Notes: generated by a model from the letters alone, not told the origin. 64,000 nt of DNA from Burkholderiaceae bacterium (GCA_004214155.1 SGYQ01000004.1:62001-126000); one strand, 5' to 3'. Positions 30,290-39,796 are shown, numbered from the stretch's first letter. A program made the numbers and translations.

Positions 30290-31212
30290 AGAAAATTGTC
30301 TATTTCCTCAGAAATATTAACAGGGTCTAAAGACTTTACTCTTATACACGAAATCCTACCATGAATTTTTTTCACTTGACGAAGGATTTTATCATGGTGA
30401 CTGATTATGATTAGGCGTTCGCTTTCTTGTAATCTCTCAATCAAGTATCTAATCCTATTGATTGTAGAGGTTGAAGATACCAGAATTCCCACCGGTTGGT
30501 TTCTTGCTGCAGAGCTTGAGGATGATTGTGTTATCAAGGAAATTTTATTTGCTAATGACAGACTAGCTGCTCTATCGATCAAATTTTTTCTCTTATAAAT
30601 CCGAAGGCTTAAAACCCGAGAGCTATATGACTTGATGCTTCGCACTAACGACGCAGAATTTTCTTTTCCCTCCATAACTGCGACAAAGCTGGAACGGATC
30701 TTCTCAGAGAATTCTTCTACCCATCTCTTTCCGGTAGCTTCTCTCTCTACATATAACATTTTTTTAAAGTCCCTTTTCAAATATTCTCTTTTGCTAAACG
30801 GACCAAAAAAGAGCTCGCAAAATCTTCTTGCTGTTCCTTCACCAATGGCACCAAAAATTATTTCATTACGTTGCTTGTAAAAAAAAGATTGGGTTTTTTC
30901 TACCAGCTCTTTTTTGCTTTGTAAACTATGATAGCAGCTAGGGAAAAAACTCTTTTTTTTTAAAATCTTAAAAAATGCTTCGACGCTTGTAGGACTGGTA
31001 AAAAGAATAATCTTTTTTTTTGCCTCACATGACAACAAAGATTGTATTTGACGTTTCATCAGAACAGTGCCGATTTTTCTTTCACCATAAAGACTAATTT
31101 CCTGACTAGGCGCCGAAAGTAAAGTTATACATGGATTTAAATTTCTTCTTAACTCCTGGTTCCAAATGTTCCGACCTAGATTCCATACCGGCCTTGTATT
31201 TATAAGGATCAT
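30286..31212 (-). CDS. hemD: Uroporphyrinogen-III synthase (divergent)
   Basis: 308 residues, longer than the usual 250-270. HemD is poorly conserved in general. Supporting signs are the N-terminal ILINTRPVW, ILFTSPTSVEAFF in the first domain, FGAIGEGTARRF for the second, and a location between hemC and hemX with 4-base overlaps on both sides. It cyclises hydroxymethylbilane with ring D inversion to uroporphyrinogen III. Very rich in Lys/Arg and Ser for a HemD. Confidence 0.82.
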   Translation of the reverse strand: MILINTRPVWNLGRNIWNQELRRNLNPCITLLSAPSQEISLYGERKIGTVLMKRQIQSLLSCEAKKKIILFTSPTSVEAFFKILKKKSFFPSCYHSLQSKKELVEKTQSFFYKQRNEIIFGAIGEGTARRFCELFFGPFSKREYLKRDFKKMLYVEREATGKRWVEEFSEKIRSSFVAVMEGKENSASLVRSIKSYSSRVLSLRIYKRKNLIDRAASLSLANKISLITQSSSSSAARNQPVGILVSSTSTINRIRYLIERLQESERLIIISHHDKILRQVKKIHGRISCIRVKSLDPVNISEEIDNFL

Positions 31213-32132
31213 TGTCTCTCTGCAATTGCTTTAATAACTTCTCGAGCCCCCTGCTTGTAAAGACTATCCGTGACTCTTTCAAAAATGTCATCAGGATTGT
31301 CACCAGAGTGCTCCGAATAACACAGCTTGCTACCATCCGGCATTGCAATTTTCGCTCTTAAATCAAATGTCTGCAGTTTTTCATTAAACTCACAATAAAC
31401 AGCTAAAGGAATCTGACAACTCGCACCTAATTCAGCAGCGACCCTTCTTTCCAACATTACTTCAGAGAATGTTTTACCATGATTCAAATCTCTTAGAATG
31501 TTATTCTCACCCAATGTAGAGTTTTTTAAAACTTCTATTGCCATCGCACCCTGGCCTGCCGCAGGTAGGGAAACATCCTTAGAAATTAGTTCACAGATAC
31601 GATTCTCTAACCCTAATCTTTTTAACCCTGCAGCTGCAAGCACTATTCCATCAAAATCGCCATCATCTAGCCTTTTGAGCCTTGTATCTAAATTCCCCCT
31701 CAACGCAATAATCTTCAAATCCGGTCTAAACAGTTTTAATTGAAATTCCCTTCTCAGGCTTGAGGTGCCAATTTTTGCTCCTAAAGGCAATGAGCTAAGA
31801 TTCTTAGTCTGTTTGCCGATAAAAGCATCTCGAGGGTCTTCACGTCGAAGAATCGCAGCTAAAAGGAACTTCGCAGGCAGCTCCATAGGAACGTCTTTCA
31901 GTGAATGAACCGCCAAATGGGCCTTCCCCTTAAGCAATGCCAACTCCAATTCCTTTACGAATAGACCTTTGCCCCCAATTTTTGATAAACTACGATCTAG
32001 GATCTCGTCGCCTTTGGTAGACAGGCCCAAAACTTTTACGTTCGAAGTGTGGGCATTTCTTTGCATCAATGTTTGTACATGCTCTGCCTGCCACATTGCC
32101 AAACGACTTTTTCTAGAAGCTATAATCCACAT
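31209..32132 (-). CDS. hemC: Porphobilinogen deaminase (hydroxymethylbilane synthase)
   Basis: 307 residues from the ATG at 32132 (MWIIASRKSRLAMWQAEHV). The frame is open further upstream to 32264, but those residues are not HemC-like and would run through the argH start, so the shorter form is right. Motifs: STKGDEILDRSLSKIGGKGLFVKELE, VHSLKDVPMELP and GTSSLRRE. The dipyrromethane cofactor Cys is in LGASCQIPLAVYC. It polymerises four porphobilinogens. Divergent from argH with 28 bases between the starts, as in many Betaproteobacteria. Confidence 0.95.
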   Translation of the reverse strand: MWIIASRKSRLAMWQAEHVQTLMQRNAHTSNVKVLGLSTKGDEILDRSLSKIGGKGLFVKELELALLKGKAHLAVHSLKDVPMELPAKFLLAAILRREDPRDAFIGKQTKNLSSLPLGAKIGTSSLRREFQLKLFRPDLKIIALRGNLDTRLKRLDDGDFDGIVLAAAGLKRLGLENRICELISKDVSLPAAGQGAMAIEVLKNSTLGENNILRDLNHGKTFSEVMLERRVAAELGASCQIPLAVYCEFNEKLQTFDLRAKIAMPDGSKLCYSEHSGDNPDDIFERVTDSLYKQGAREVIKAIAERQ

Positions 32133-32160
32133 ATGATTATTATAGGTAATATGACACGAA

Positions 32161-33570
32161 GTGACTGACCAATTACAAAAAAAAGCTAAGGTATGGTCCG
32201 GTAGATTTTCTGAACCAATTTCCGAAAAGGTACAGGAATATACCGCATCAATACACTTTGACAAAAAATTAGCACTTTTTGATATAGAAGGTTCAAAAGC
32301 TCATGCAGAGATGCTTGAAAAAGTCGGCATTTTGTCTAACGAAGAGTTGAATAAAATATTAGTTGGCTTAGATCACATAGCCCAGGAAATCAAGGAAAAC
32401 AAGTTCAACTGGAAAATAGAATTAGAGGATGTTCATCTCAATATTGAGGCTAGACTTACCGAGATTATAGGGGAGCCTGGGGAAAAAATTCATACGGCCA
32501 GATCTCGGAATGATCAAGTTGCGACAGATATGAGGTTATGGCTAAGAAGTGAAATAGATACTATAGCTAGATTAATTCAAAATCTTGAGAAATCAATCCT
32601 CGACCAAGCCGAGCAGCACAGCAACTCTTTAATGGCTGGATTGACTCATCTGCAGACAGCCCAACCGATAACTTTTGGACACCACATGATGGCATATCAT
32701 GACATGTTTGCTAGAGATTATGACCGACTTTTAGAACTTCGAAAAAGGGTCAATTGCCTTCCTCTCGGCTCGGCTGCTTTGGCCGGAACTAGCTTTAAAA
32801 TTGATAGGGAATTTGTTGCTGATAGACTGGGCTTTGAGAAGGTGATTGATAATTCTCTTGATGCAGTAAGTGACCGTGATTTTATCATGGAATTTTTGAA
32901 TTTTAGTGCCATATTGATGATTCACATATCGCGCCTGTCTGAAGAAATAATAATGTGGGCTTCAGATAACTTCGGATACATTGATATCCCTGACGAATTT
33001 TGCACGGGTTCTTCCATAATGCCACAAAAGAAAAATCCAGATGTTGCGGAACTTGCAAGAGGCAAGACAGGAAGAACAATAGGGAATCTTATAAATATTT
33101 TAGTGCTGATGAAAGGCCAACCGTTGGCTTATAACAAAGATAATCAAGAAGACAAGGAACCTATCTTCGACTCGGTTCAAACAATCAAAGATACCTTGGA
33201 CATTTTTTCAGCAATGCTCCGTTCAATAAAAGTAAACAAAACAAATCTTAAAAAACCACTTGAACGTAGTTACACTACAGCAACTGATCTCGCTGATTAT
33301 CTCGTTGCAAAGCAAACAACTTTTAGAGAAGCTCACGAAATCGTGTCTAAAATTGTTACTTTTGCAGAGAAAAAAAATTTATTACTGCGAGATATTCCCC
33401 TAAAGACTTTTGAAGAATTTTCTGAAAAAATTAAGGATGATGTTTTTGAGATTTTAGACTGCGAAGGCTCAGTGAAATCTAGAAACCATGTTGGGGGAAC
33501 ATCTCCTGACCAGGTTTTAAATGCCGTCAAAACGGCAAAATTAAAATGGCAGGCTTATCTTAACCACTAA
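32161..33570 (+). CDS. argH: Argininosuccinate lyase
   Basis: 469 residues starting with GTG (MTDQLQKKAKVWSGRFSEP). Conserved regions of the fumarase/aspartase superfamily are present: EDVHLNIEARLTEIIG, HTARSRNDQVATDMRLW, LTHLQTAQPITFGHH and the catalytic loop GSSIMPQKKNPDVAEL. It splits argininosuccinate to arginine and fumarate. No ATG fits in frame near the start, and the conserved KVWSGRFSEP lies 9 residues in, so GTG is well supported although the ribosome site is weak. Confidence 0.96.
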   Translation: MTDQLQKKAKVWSGRFSEPISEKVQEYTASIHFDKKLALFDIEGSKAHAEMLEKVGILSNEELNKILVGLDHIAQEIKENKFNWKIELEDVHLNIEARLTEIIGEPGEKIHTARSRNDQVATDMRLWLRSEIDTIARLIQNLEKSILDQAEQHSNSLMAGLTHLQTAQPITFGHHMMAYHDMFARDYDRLLELRKRVNCLPLGSAALAGTSFKIDREFVADRLGFEKVIDNSLDAVSDRDFIMEFLNFSAILMIHISRLSEEIIMWASDNFGYIDIPDEFCTGSSIMPQKKNPDVAELARGKTGRTIGNLINILVLMKGQPLAYNKDNQEDKEPIFDSVQTIKDTLDIFSAMLRSIKVNKTNLKKPLERSYTTATDLADYLVAKQTTFREAHEIVSKIVTFAEKKNLLLRDIPLKTFEEFSEKIKDDVFEILDCEGSVKSRNHVGGTSPDQVLNAVKTAKLKWQAYLNH

Positions 33571-33609
33571 TATTCTTATCATAACATTGGTCTCCATAAT
33601 CTTTGGCAC

Positions 33610-35967
33610 ATGACATTTGAAAGCAAGTTTCCAAACATAAACAGAGGAGGAGCAGTTTTTTTTCTTGTGCCCCTTCTTTCCGTAATCGGGTTAGGATTAG
33701 TAATGTCGCTGACGTTTTGGATTATCTATCAGTCAGACCTACGACAAAGTAAATCCTTGATTCTTCAGGACGTTGAAAACAGTATCCAGGTTTTGAGACT
33801 TAAGTTACGGAGAAATGAATTTGCGTTAAATGCAATTGCACGTGATTTAGGAAGACGTGAAATTTCCCAGTCTGAATTCAAACGTTACTCTGAGAATTTC
33901 TTCGCTTCCAGCCCGGAGGTGTTACTTCTCACATGGGTTAACCTGCAAGGAAGTGAATTAGCTTCGTCCTCATCGTTTTTTAACCCTATGGATTCATTCC
34001 TTCTCACCCCTGTAACAAGTTCAAAAAAACTTTTTCAAAAGGAAAGCGAGTTAGCGTTCAAGAAAGCCATAGAATTAAGGAAACCTGTTTATTCAGATGT
34101 TTTTTTTGTAGATGAACAACCCCATGACCAGCAATTAGATTTACACGCACCCGTTATGACAAAAGGAAATCCGAATGGAATGCTTATTGCGACTTACTCC
34201 ATTCCAATGATGTTGCGTTCTAACATACCCTCCGAAGTATCTGAAAGAGTCAACTTTGAATTGTTAAAAACCCCCGAAAGCAAGAAAGAAAAAGTTGGGC
34301 ACGTATCACATTTTGTAAAATTAAATGAAATTGGAAAATCAGTCGTTCTATTTGGGTATTCGAAGACACCGCTGTACAGTAATTTCAGTGGGGCTCTTAA
34401 TATTTTAATTTTTAGCCTTATGGCAGTGGCTCTCATAAGTAACATAATGCTGATCCGTCATTCAAAAAGGCGTAAGGAGTCCGAAGATGCTCTTTCAGTT
34501 GAAATATCCTTTCGACGTGCCATGGAAAATTCCATGGCAACCGGGATGAGGGTCATTGATTTAGAGGGTCAAATAACCTATGTAAATCCTGCTTTCTGTG
34601 ATCTCGTGGGCTTATCAGAACGCGAATTGCTCTCTACATACCCTCCTTACCCGTATTGGCCACCAGAAGAGATTGAAAAACTTACCTTTTTCCTTCGAGA
34701 TTTATTAGATGGCAAGCTGGATGAACTAGGCGACCAAGTTACAGTAATGCATAATAGCGGACGCAGGATAATTACAAGAATGTACACGTCACCGCTAAGA
34801 GATGCGTCTGGAAATCAGACGGGATGGATGACTTCCGTGACAGATATTACTGAACCTACTATGTATAGAAATGAACTTGCAAATGCACAAGAGAGATTTA
34901 CCACTGTATTGCAATCGCTAGATACAGCCGTGTCAGTTGCTGTCCCCGGAACAAAAGGGGATTTACTATTTACTAATGATACTTATCAGAGATGGTTTTC
35001 TAGTTCGTCGATTAATGGACATGCATTACTGGTTGAAAAATGGAAAGAAAATAAAAAAAGTCGTAATACTATTTATATTTCAGAGATGAAAAAGTGGTTT
35101 GATACAAGATTACAGCAAATAAAATGGGTTGACGGACGAGTTGTAGAATTACTAGTAGCGTCAGATGTAACTTCTAGTCAATTAAGTGACATAAAACACC
35201 GTGAAGAGTTAGCTAGAATACAACAAACGTCACGATTAGTCACTATGGGTGAAATGGCGTCCTCACTCGCACATGAACTAAACCAGCCTCTTACAGCAAT
35301 TAGCAATTACACCTTAGGTGCGGGAGCGAGAATCAGAAGCATCACTGCAAAAGGAAAACCGCTTGTTGCAACTGAATTACTAGAAATTTTAACTAAAACA
35401 GCCAGACAAGCCAGTAGAGCGGGTAGCGTAATCAAAAGAATTCGCAACTTTGTGCGAAAAAGTGATCCTAGTCGTAGACTGGTAAAACCCAGCACAATTA
35501 TAAAGGAGACTATTGAGTTAGCGGAGATCGATGCATCTAACATGGGAATACGAATCATACAGAAAATTCAGACATCGCTTCCATTGATAAATGTTGACCC
35601 CATATTGATCGAACAGGTTCTACTTAATTTGATAAAAAATGGGTTAGAATCAATGAATGGTTCGGAAAAGAACAATCTCACTCTAGTTGTTGAGTCCTCT
35701 AAAACTGAGGTAATGTTCTCAGTGCATGATGACGGTCCGGGGGTATCTAGTGAAATTGAGGACAAACTTTTCGAGTCTTTTTTTTCCACGAAAAGTGAAG
35801 GTACAGGGATCGGGCTTAATATTTGCAGATCAGTGATCGAGTCTCACAATGGTAAGCTCTGGTTTACAAATAAATCTTCGGGAGGTTGTGTATTCTACTT
35901 CACGATACCGATAGAAAATACAGAAAATATTGGGGGAACTGTGGATACCAAAAAGCTATCTACTTAA
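33610..35967 (+). CDS. PAS-domain sensor histidine kinase
   Basis: 785 residues. Membrane helices at about 18-40 and 258-280 enclose a periplasmic sensing domain (about 41-257). Then come one clear PAS domain (about 295-420, NSMATGMRVIDLEGQITYVN) and probably a second (about 425-530). The HisKA domain has the phospho-acceptor His555 in SSLAHELNQPLTAI, and the HATPase domain ends the protein (N-box QVLLNLIKNGLESM, G1 DDGPGVS, G2 GTGIGLNICRS). The architecture is DctB/FixL-like. It is followed after 28 bases by a FixJ-type regulator, its obvious partner. The signal is unknown; periplasmic small acids would be a family-based guess. Confidence 0.9.
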   Translation: MTFESKFPNINRGGAVFFLVPLLSVIGLGLVMSLTFWIIYQSDLRQSKSLILQDVENSIQVLRLKLRRNEFALNAIARDLGRREISQSEFKRYSENFFASSPEVLLLTWVNLQGSELASSSSFFNPMDSFLLTPVTSSKKLFQKESELAFKKAIELRKPVYSDVFFVDEQPHDQQLDLHAPVMTKGNPNGMLIATYSIPMMLRSNIPSEVSERVNFELLKTPESKKEKVGHVSHFVKLNEIGKSVVLFGYSKTPLYSNFSGALNILIFSLMAVALISNIMLIRHSKRRKESEDALSVEISFRRAMENSMATGMRVIDLEGQITYVNPAFCDLVGLSERELLSTYPPYPYWPPEEIEKLTFFLRDLLDGKLDELGDQVTVMHNSGRRIITRMYTSPLRDASGNQTGWMTSVTDITEPTMYRNELANAQERFTTVLQSLDTAVSVAVPGTKGDLLFTNDTYQRWFSSSSINGHALLVEKWKENKKSRNTIYISEMKKWFDTRLQQIKWVDGRVVELLVASDVTSSQLSDIKHREELARIQQTSRLVTMGEMASSLAHELNQPLTAISNYTLGAGARIRSITAKGKPLVATELLEILTKTARQASRAGSVIKRIRNFVRKSDPSRRLVKPSTIIKETIELAEIDASNMGIRIIQKIQTSLPLINVDPILIEQVLLNLIKNGLESMNGSEKNNLTLVVESSKTEVMFSVHDDGPGVSSEIEDKLFESFFSTKSEGTGIGLNICRSVIESHNGKLWFTNKSSGGCVFYFTIPIENTENIGGTVDTKKLST

Positions 35968-35995
35968 TCTAACAACAGCGTAGGAATATGAGAGC

Positions 35996-36622
35996 ATGAA
36001 AGAATTTGTTTACATTGTAGATGACGACGAAGCTGTTAGAGATAGTCTTAGGTGGCTACTTGAGGGAAATGGTTTTTCAGTAAAAGTGTTTAGCAACGCT
36101 GAGGAACTACTGGATTTTAGTGAAAAACAAAGTTACGGCATGGCGGGTTGTTTGATTCTCGATGTAAGAATGCCAGGAATTACGGGGGTCGAACTGCATG
36201 ATGTGCTTTTAAAAGCAGGTATTGATATACCAGTAATATTTATAACAGGTCACGGATCTGTACCACTTGCAGTCAAAAGTATGAAAAAAGGAGCCATCGA
36301 TTTTCTTGAAAAACCATTTAGCGACGAAGAAATCTGCAGGCTTGTTGACAGCTCTTTACAAAAAGCAAGAGATGTAAGCGACAAAAGGGAAGTTAACCTA
36401 AAGGCTCAGGAATTACTGGCAAAGTTGACTCCCAGAGAGAATCAGGTACTAGAAAGGATTACCGCTGGTCGACTCAATAAACAGATTGCTGATGATCTAA
36501 GTATAAGTATAAAGACTGTCGAAGCTCACCGGGCGAATATAATGACCAAAGTAGAGGCTAGAACTGTCGCTGAATTAATTAAAATCGCCCTAACAGCAAA
36601 TGAGGGAGTCAGGGCCGGATAG
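35996..36622 (+). CDS. FixJ/LuxR-type response regulator
   Basis: 208 residues. An N-terminal receiver domain has DDDE at residues 9-12, the phosphorylated Asp56 in LILDVRMPG, and Lys in EKPFSD. A LuxR-type helix-turn-helix follows (about 140-200, LTPRENQVLERITAGRLNKQIADDL, SIKTVEAHRANI). It is the second gene of a pair with the histidine kinase. Targets are unknown; no obvious dyad was found at its own promoter. The tRNA-Arg gene follows about 50 bases after the stop. Confidence 0.92.
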   Translation: MKEFVYIVDDDEAVRDSLRWLLEGNGFSVKVFSNAEELLDFSEKQSYGMAGCLILDVRMPGITGVELHDVLLKAGIDIPVIFITGHGSVPLAVKSMKKGAIDFLEKPFSDEEICRLVDSSLQKARDVSDKREVNLKAQELLAKLTPRENQVLERITAGRLNKQIADDLSISIKTVEAHRANIMTKVEARTVAELIKIALTANEGVRAG

Positions 36623-36673
36623 GAGCTACAATATAAATAATTTTAATTTGAAAAAGTTAGACATCAATCTTTT

Positions 36674-36747
36674 GCGCCCGTAGCTCAGTTGGATAGAGTA
36701 CCTGGCTACGAACCAGGGGGTCGTGGGTTCGAATCCTGCCGGGCGCG
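36674..36747 (+). tRNA. tRNA-Arg (anticodon ACG)
   Basis: The complete cloverleaf can be drawn: acceptor GCGCCCG/CGGGCGC, D-arm GCTC-AGTTGGATA-GAGT, anticodon stem CCTGG/CCAGG around loop CTACGAA (anticodon ACG at positions 34-36), and a TTCGAAT T-loop. Discriminator G at 36747; the CCA end is not encoded. A34 would be edited to inosine by TadA to read CGU/CGC/CGA. Confidence 0.96.
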
Positions 36748-36797
36748 CTCTTTGAAATACTCTTTGAATTGAACAATTGAAAATGTTGAAACGTTAA

Positions 36798-37997
36798 ATG
36801 GGTAATCATTCCAAAAGAGAAATGCTTGGTGCGGTTGGCGCTGGTATTGCGGGACTCTCTGCGTCTTTATATATTGCCAAGCTTGGGATAAAAACACACA
36901 TATTTGAAAAAAGGTCCGGCACTGAAGTTGATGGAGTCGGAATCCAACTTACTCCGAATGCTCTTTACTCTTTAGCCCCTCTAAATGTTCTGGACGACTT
37001 AATTGCTGAATCCTTCTTTCCAGAAAAACTTATTGTTAGTGACGCACACTTGCCCGGACAATTAAACTCAATTCAATTAAAAGGAGAAATGGAGCATAAA
37101 TATGGATTTCCTTACCTTACTAGCTCTCGGAATCTTCTCCATAAAATTCTGTTAAAACGAGCTAACCAAGAGTCTCTTATAAAAATAAGCTTTAATTCCA
37201 AAATAATATCGACAAAAGATGAGAATGCAGTAATCTGTAAAACAGATCTTGGAAAAAATTTTTCTTTTAAATACGTTCTCGTTTGTAATGGCATTACGAG
37301 CAAATTTACCTCACATGATTCAAACATTAGGTTGGGCTTTTCTGATGCAAAAGTACTACGCACATGCCTTTCAGGGAAAGACCTTCCGCTAGGTATCTTA
37401 AAAAATATAAACCTATGGATGGGCAAGAGTTTTCACGTTGTATCCTACCCTGTAAACAACGAATCAGATCTTAATGTGGTAATAGTGAAAAAAAACAAAG
37501 GGCCTTTAGGAGATAAAAAGAAATTAGAGAACGAGTTATTAAATCCGCGTTTACTTTCTGTGCGGAACCAAAACCTTACCTATTTGTTAAAAGGTGTAAC
37601 ATCATGGTCAGTGTGGCCACTTTATCGAACCGGAATCATTACGAAACCTACCCAAATTCATTCGCGCAACTCTTTATATATCGGAGATGCTGGTCACCCT
37701 TTGTACCCCCATTTAGCTCAAGGGGCAGCTCTTGCTCTTGAAGATAGCCACACTCTTTATAAACTCCTACACAGGTGCAGAAACGACAAACTTAATATTT
37801 CAAAAGTATTTCAAAATTTTGCAGAGTTACGAATCCGACGTTATCAAAGAATGCAAGTCGAATCCCGTTTAAACGGCAATATTTTTCAACAACAGGGAAT
37901 TCTACGGCTCATAAGAAATATGTTAGTTAAAAATTTTGGACCTAAGTTAATGGAAAAAGACTGGATTTACGAGAATAGAAATATCAGTCGTATTTAA
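36798..37997 (+). CDS. FAD-dependent monooxygenase (UbiH/salicylate-hydroxylase-like)
   Basis: 399 residues of the class A flavin monooxygenase family. A Rossmann FAD-binding GAGIAGLSASLYIAKLG opens it (about residues 14-30), followed by EKRSGTEVDGVGIQLTPNAL. The second FAD motif is LYIGDAGHPLYPHLAQGAALALEDS (GD...P). The substrate is unknown; ubiquinone hydroxylases and aromatic hydroxylases are both possible. Its 3' end overlaps the pterin dehydratase gene by 14 bases on the opposite strand. It stands alone between tRNA-Arg and the C1 island, so a link to the island is not shown. Confidence 0.8.
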   Translation: MGNHSKREMLGAVGAGIAGLSASLYIAKLGIKTHIFEKRSGTEVDGVGIQLTPNALYSLAPLNVLDDLIAESFFPEKLIVSDAHLPGQLNSIQLKGEMEHKYGFPYLTSSRNLLHKILLKRANQESLIKISFNSKIISTKDENAVICKTDLGKNFSFKYVLVCNGITSKFTSHDSNIRLGFSDAKVLRTCLSGKDLPLGILKNINLWMGKSFHVVSYPVNNESDLNVVIVKKNKGPLGDKKKLENELLNPRLLSVRNQNLTYLLKGVTSWSVWPLYRTGIITKPTQIHSRNSLYIGDAGHPLYPHLAQGAALALEDSHTLYKLLHRCRNDKLNISKVFQNFAELRIRRYQRMQVESRLNGNIFQQQGILRLIRNMLVKNFGPKLMEKDWIYENRNISRI

Positions 37998-38352
37998 TAT
38001 GTTTAAACCGAGGATCCTCAGGCGTTCCATCCAAGATACCTTCTTCGCTAGGTTTCCATTGAATTACTCTTTCAATTTCTTGCGCTAACAAAAAATCTTT
38101 TTCAGTGATTCCCTTAGCAGCATGATTTTGTAATTTTACAATAACAAAAGCGTAAGAAATAGATAAATCCGGATGGTGCCAAGCCGCCTCAGCAATGTGG
38201 CCAATTGTATTTACAACCATTAGAGTAGACTTCCACCCGCTTGTTTTGTATTTTCTTCGTATCCATCCACTCTCATAATACCAATGTGTTAATACCCCAT
38301 TTAGTTCTTCATTAATTTCTTCCTCGTTGAATACTTTTTCTTTGTTCGCCAT
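37984..38352 (-). CDS. Pterin-4a-carbinolamine dehydratase-like protein
   Basis: 122 residues. The catalytic His pair and Pro are seen at AEAAWHHPDLSISYAFVIV (H59, H60), with the third His in KLQNHAAKGITEKDFLLA. In classical hosts the enzyme dehydrates 4a-hydroxytetrahydropterins. Homologues are found in H4MPT gene islands of methylotrophs, where a part in methanopterin synthesis has been proposed. It is divergent from folK with 34 bases between the starts and marks the left edge of the C1 island. It has a slightly longer acidic N-terminus than usual. Confidence 0.85.
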   Translation of the reverse strand: MANKEKVFNEEEINEELNGVLTHWYYESGWIRRKYKTSGWKSTLMVVNTIGHIAEAAWHHPDLSISYAFVIVKLQNHAAKGITEKDFLLAQEIERVIQWKPSEEGILDGTPEDPRFKHIKYD

Positions 38353-38386
38353 AATATCCTCTCTTATTTAAATATTATTAGTACTC

Positions 38387-38923
38387 ATGAAATCACAAAT
38401 TCTAATTGGTTGTGGTAGCAATTTAAAAAATCCTCTTTTTCAGCTTTCTAAAGCTATGCACTTATTATCAGCAAAACATCATATTACCCTATATGCGGCT
38501 TCTCCCATATATATAACAGCACCTTTAGGCTTCAAAAAACAGGCTGATTTCTTCAATTGCGTCATCTCTATAAAGACGCGAGTAAACGCTCATTCCTTGT
38601 TAAAAACATTATTAAATATAGAAACAAAAATGGGAAGAACCAGGCTTTTTAAAAATGCGCCTAGAATAATCGATCTTGATCTACTACTCTTCAGAAACGA
38701 GAAAAAAACTATCTCTCGTTTACCCTACTTGTCCATACCTCATCCTGAAATGCTTCATCGAAAATTTGTACTCCGACCCATATCAGATTTAGATTCTCAA
38801 ATTAAGATGCCAGGAAAAAGGGCGCTTTATTGCTACTTAAAGAATACTGACAATCAAGAAATAAAAAAATCTCACAAAAAAATTCGTCTGCCCTTTAAGT
38901 CTTCATGCCGTATTTCGAGGTAA
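38387..38923 (+). CDS. folK: 6-hydroxymethyl-7,8-dihydropterin pyrophosphokinase
   Basis: 178 residues, normal for HPPK. Motifs: IGCGSNLKNPLFQL at the N-terminus, then ETKMGRTRLFKNAPRIIDLDLLLF with the Mg-binding DLD, and PHPEMLHRKFVLRPI. It pyrophosphorylates the pterin alcohol that both folate and methanopterin synthesis condense with an aromatic amine. Placement inside the island, beside a pterin dehydratase, suggests it may serve methanopterin. Its 3' end overlaps fhcC by 21 bases (convergent). Confidence 0.93.
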   Translation: MKSQILIGCGSNLKNPLFQLSKAMHLLSAKHHITLYAASPIYITAPLGFKKQADFFNCVISIKTRVNAHSLLKTLLNIETKMGRTRLFKNAPRIIDLDLLLFRNEKKTISRLPYLSIPHPEMLHRKFVLRPISDLDSQIKMPGKRALYCYLKNTDNQEIKKSHKKIRLPFKSSCRISR

Positions 38924-39796
38924 TAGACATTCTCCTTTTCCGCCAAAGGCCAAATCCCCAACAAACCTTTTCGGTAGAACATTTACCAGACTGGGGAAAG
39001 GGCCATTAAATGATTCGATAACAGGTTTCAATAATCCCCAGTAAGAGGAGAAATCGTGATAAGTCTCCTTAAAAACGTGAGGAGATACTACCTGGTGTTT
39101 CGCGAAGACAATGGTACCTCGTCGCATTCCATACCCCCAAAGTTTACCCACAGTTCCCCCAACCACAGCACTCCCAGCAATCATATCGTTTGCAAAAAAA
39201 TCTCCAACATCCCCCAATACAAAAACAAACCCTCTTCGCATTCGTCGACAAAAATTATTTCCCGCATTTCCTTTCACTGAAAGGTATCCTCCAACCATAC
39301 CCTCCATCTCACCGGTTAAATTTGCACCAGCATAATTACCAACATCTCCTTCGACAATAAGAGTTCCTCCCGACATCATCGCTCCTACAAAATGTCCAGC
39401 GGATCCTTTGATCGTGATACTTCCTGTTTGCATCATGCAGCCTACATAATTACCTACATGTCCATTAATCAAAATATGGGCGTCTTTACTTTTAAATCCC
39501 AAAAAATCAACTTCGCGAAGATCCCCTTGAAAAACTATTTTTTTTAAACTTTTCCTCTTATCTAAATTCTCTTGAGAATAAAAATGGGAAGGAAAATCAT
39601 AAGGATATTCGTTATTCTGTTTAACAGAAAAAAACTCTTCAAAAGGCTTCTTCCTCGAACCATCTATAACGGTAGCCTCAGACCTTTTCTTACTAATACA
39701 ATTTTCAAAAAAGCAATCCCAATTTATTTTTGAAAGATCTAAGCGAAATTCCGGTTTCTTAATTAATGATATTTCTAAAATTTTATTCGAGTTCAT
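38903..39796 (-). CDS. fhcC: Formyltransferase/hydrolase complex subunit C
   Basis: 297 residues, homologous to formylmethanofuran dehydrogenase subunit C (FwdC) and the glutamate synthase alpha C-terminal beta-helix. The repeated Gly-rich turns (GHFVGAMMSGGTLIVEGDVG, NYAGANLTGEMEGMVGG) form that right-handed helix. It is a structural subunit of the cytoplasmic Fhc complex. Last gene of the leftward HisA-like-fhcB-A-D-C run; it overlaps fhcD by 14 bases. Confidence 0.94.
   Translation of the reverse strand: MNSNKILEISLIKKPEFRLDLSKINWDCFFENCISKKRSEATVIDGSRKKPFEEFFSVKQNNEYPYDFPSHFYSQENLDKRKSLKKIVFQGDLREVDFLGFKSKDAHILINGHVGNYVGCMMQTGSITIKGSAGHFVGAMMSGGTLIVEGDVGNYAGANLTGEMEGMVGGYLSVKGNAGNNFCRRMRRGFVFVLGDVGDFFANDMIAGSAVVGGTVGKLWGYGMRRGTIVFAKHQVVSPHVFKETYHDFSSYWGLLKPVIESFNGPFPSLVNVLPKRFVGDLAFGGKGECLLPRNTA

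Noticed and set aside
31209-32264. Long version of hemC starting at 32264
   Set aside because: Residues before MWIIASRKSRLA are not HemC-like and would run across the argH start; the ATG at 32132 gives the normal length.
36674-36747. tRNA-Arg as an integration site for the C1 island
   Set aside because: No integrase, no direct repeat of the tRNA 3' end, and no foreign-looking genes flank the island.
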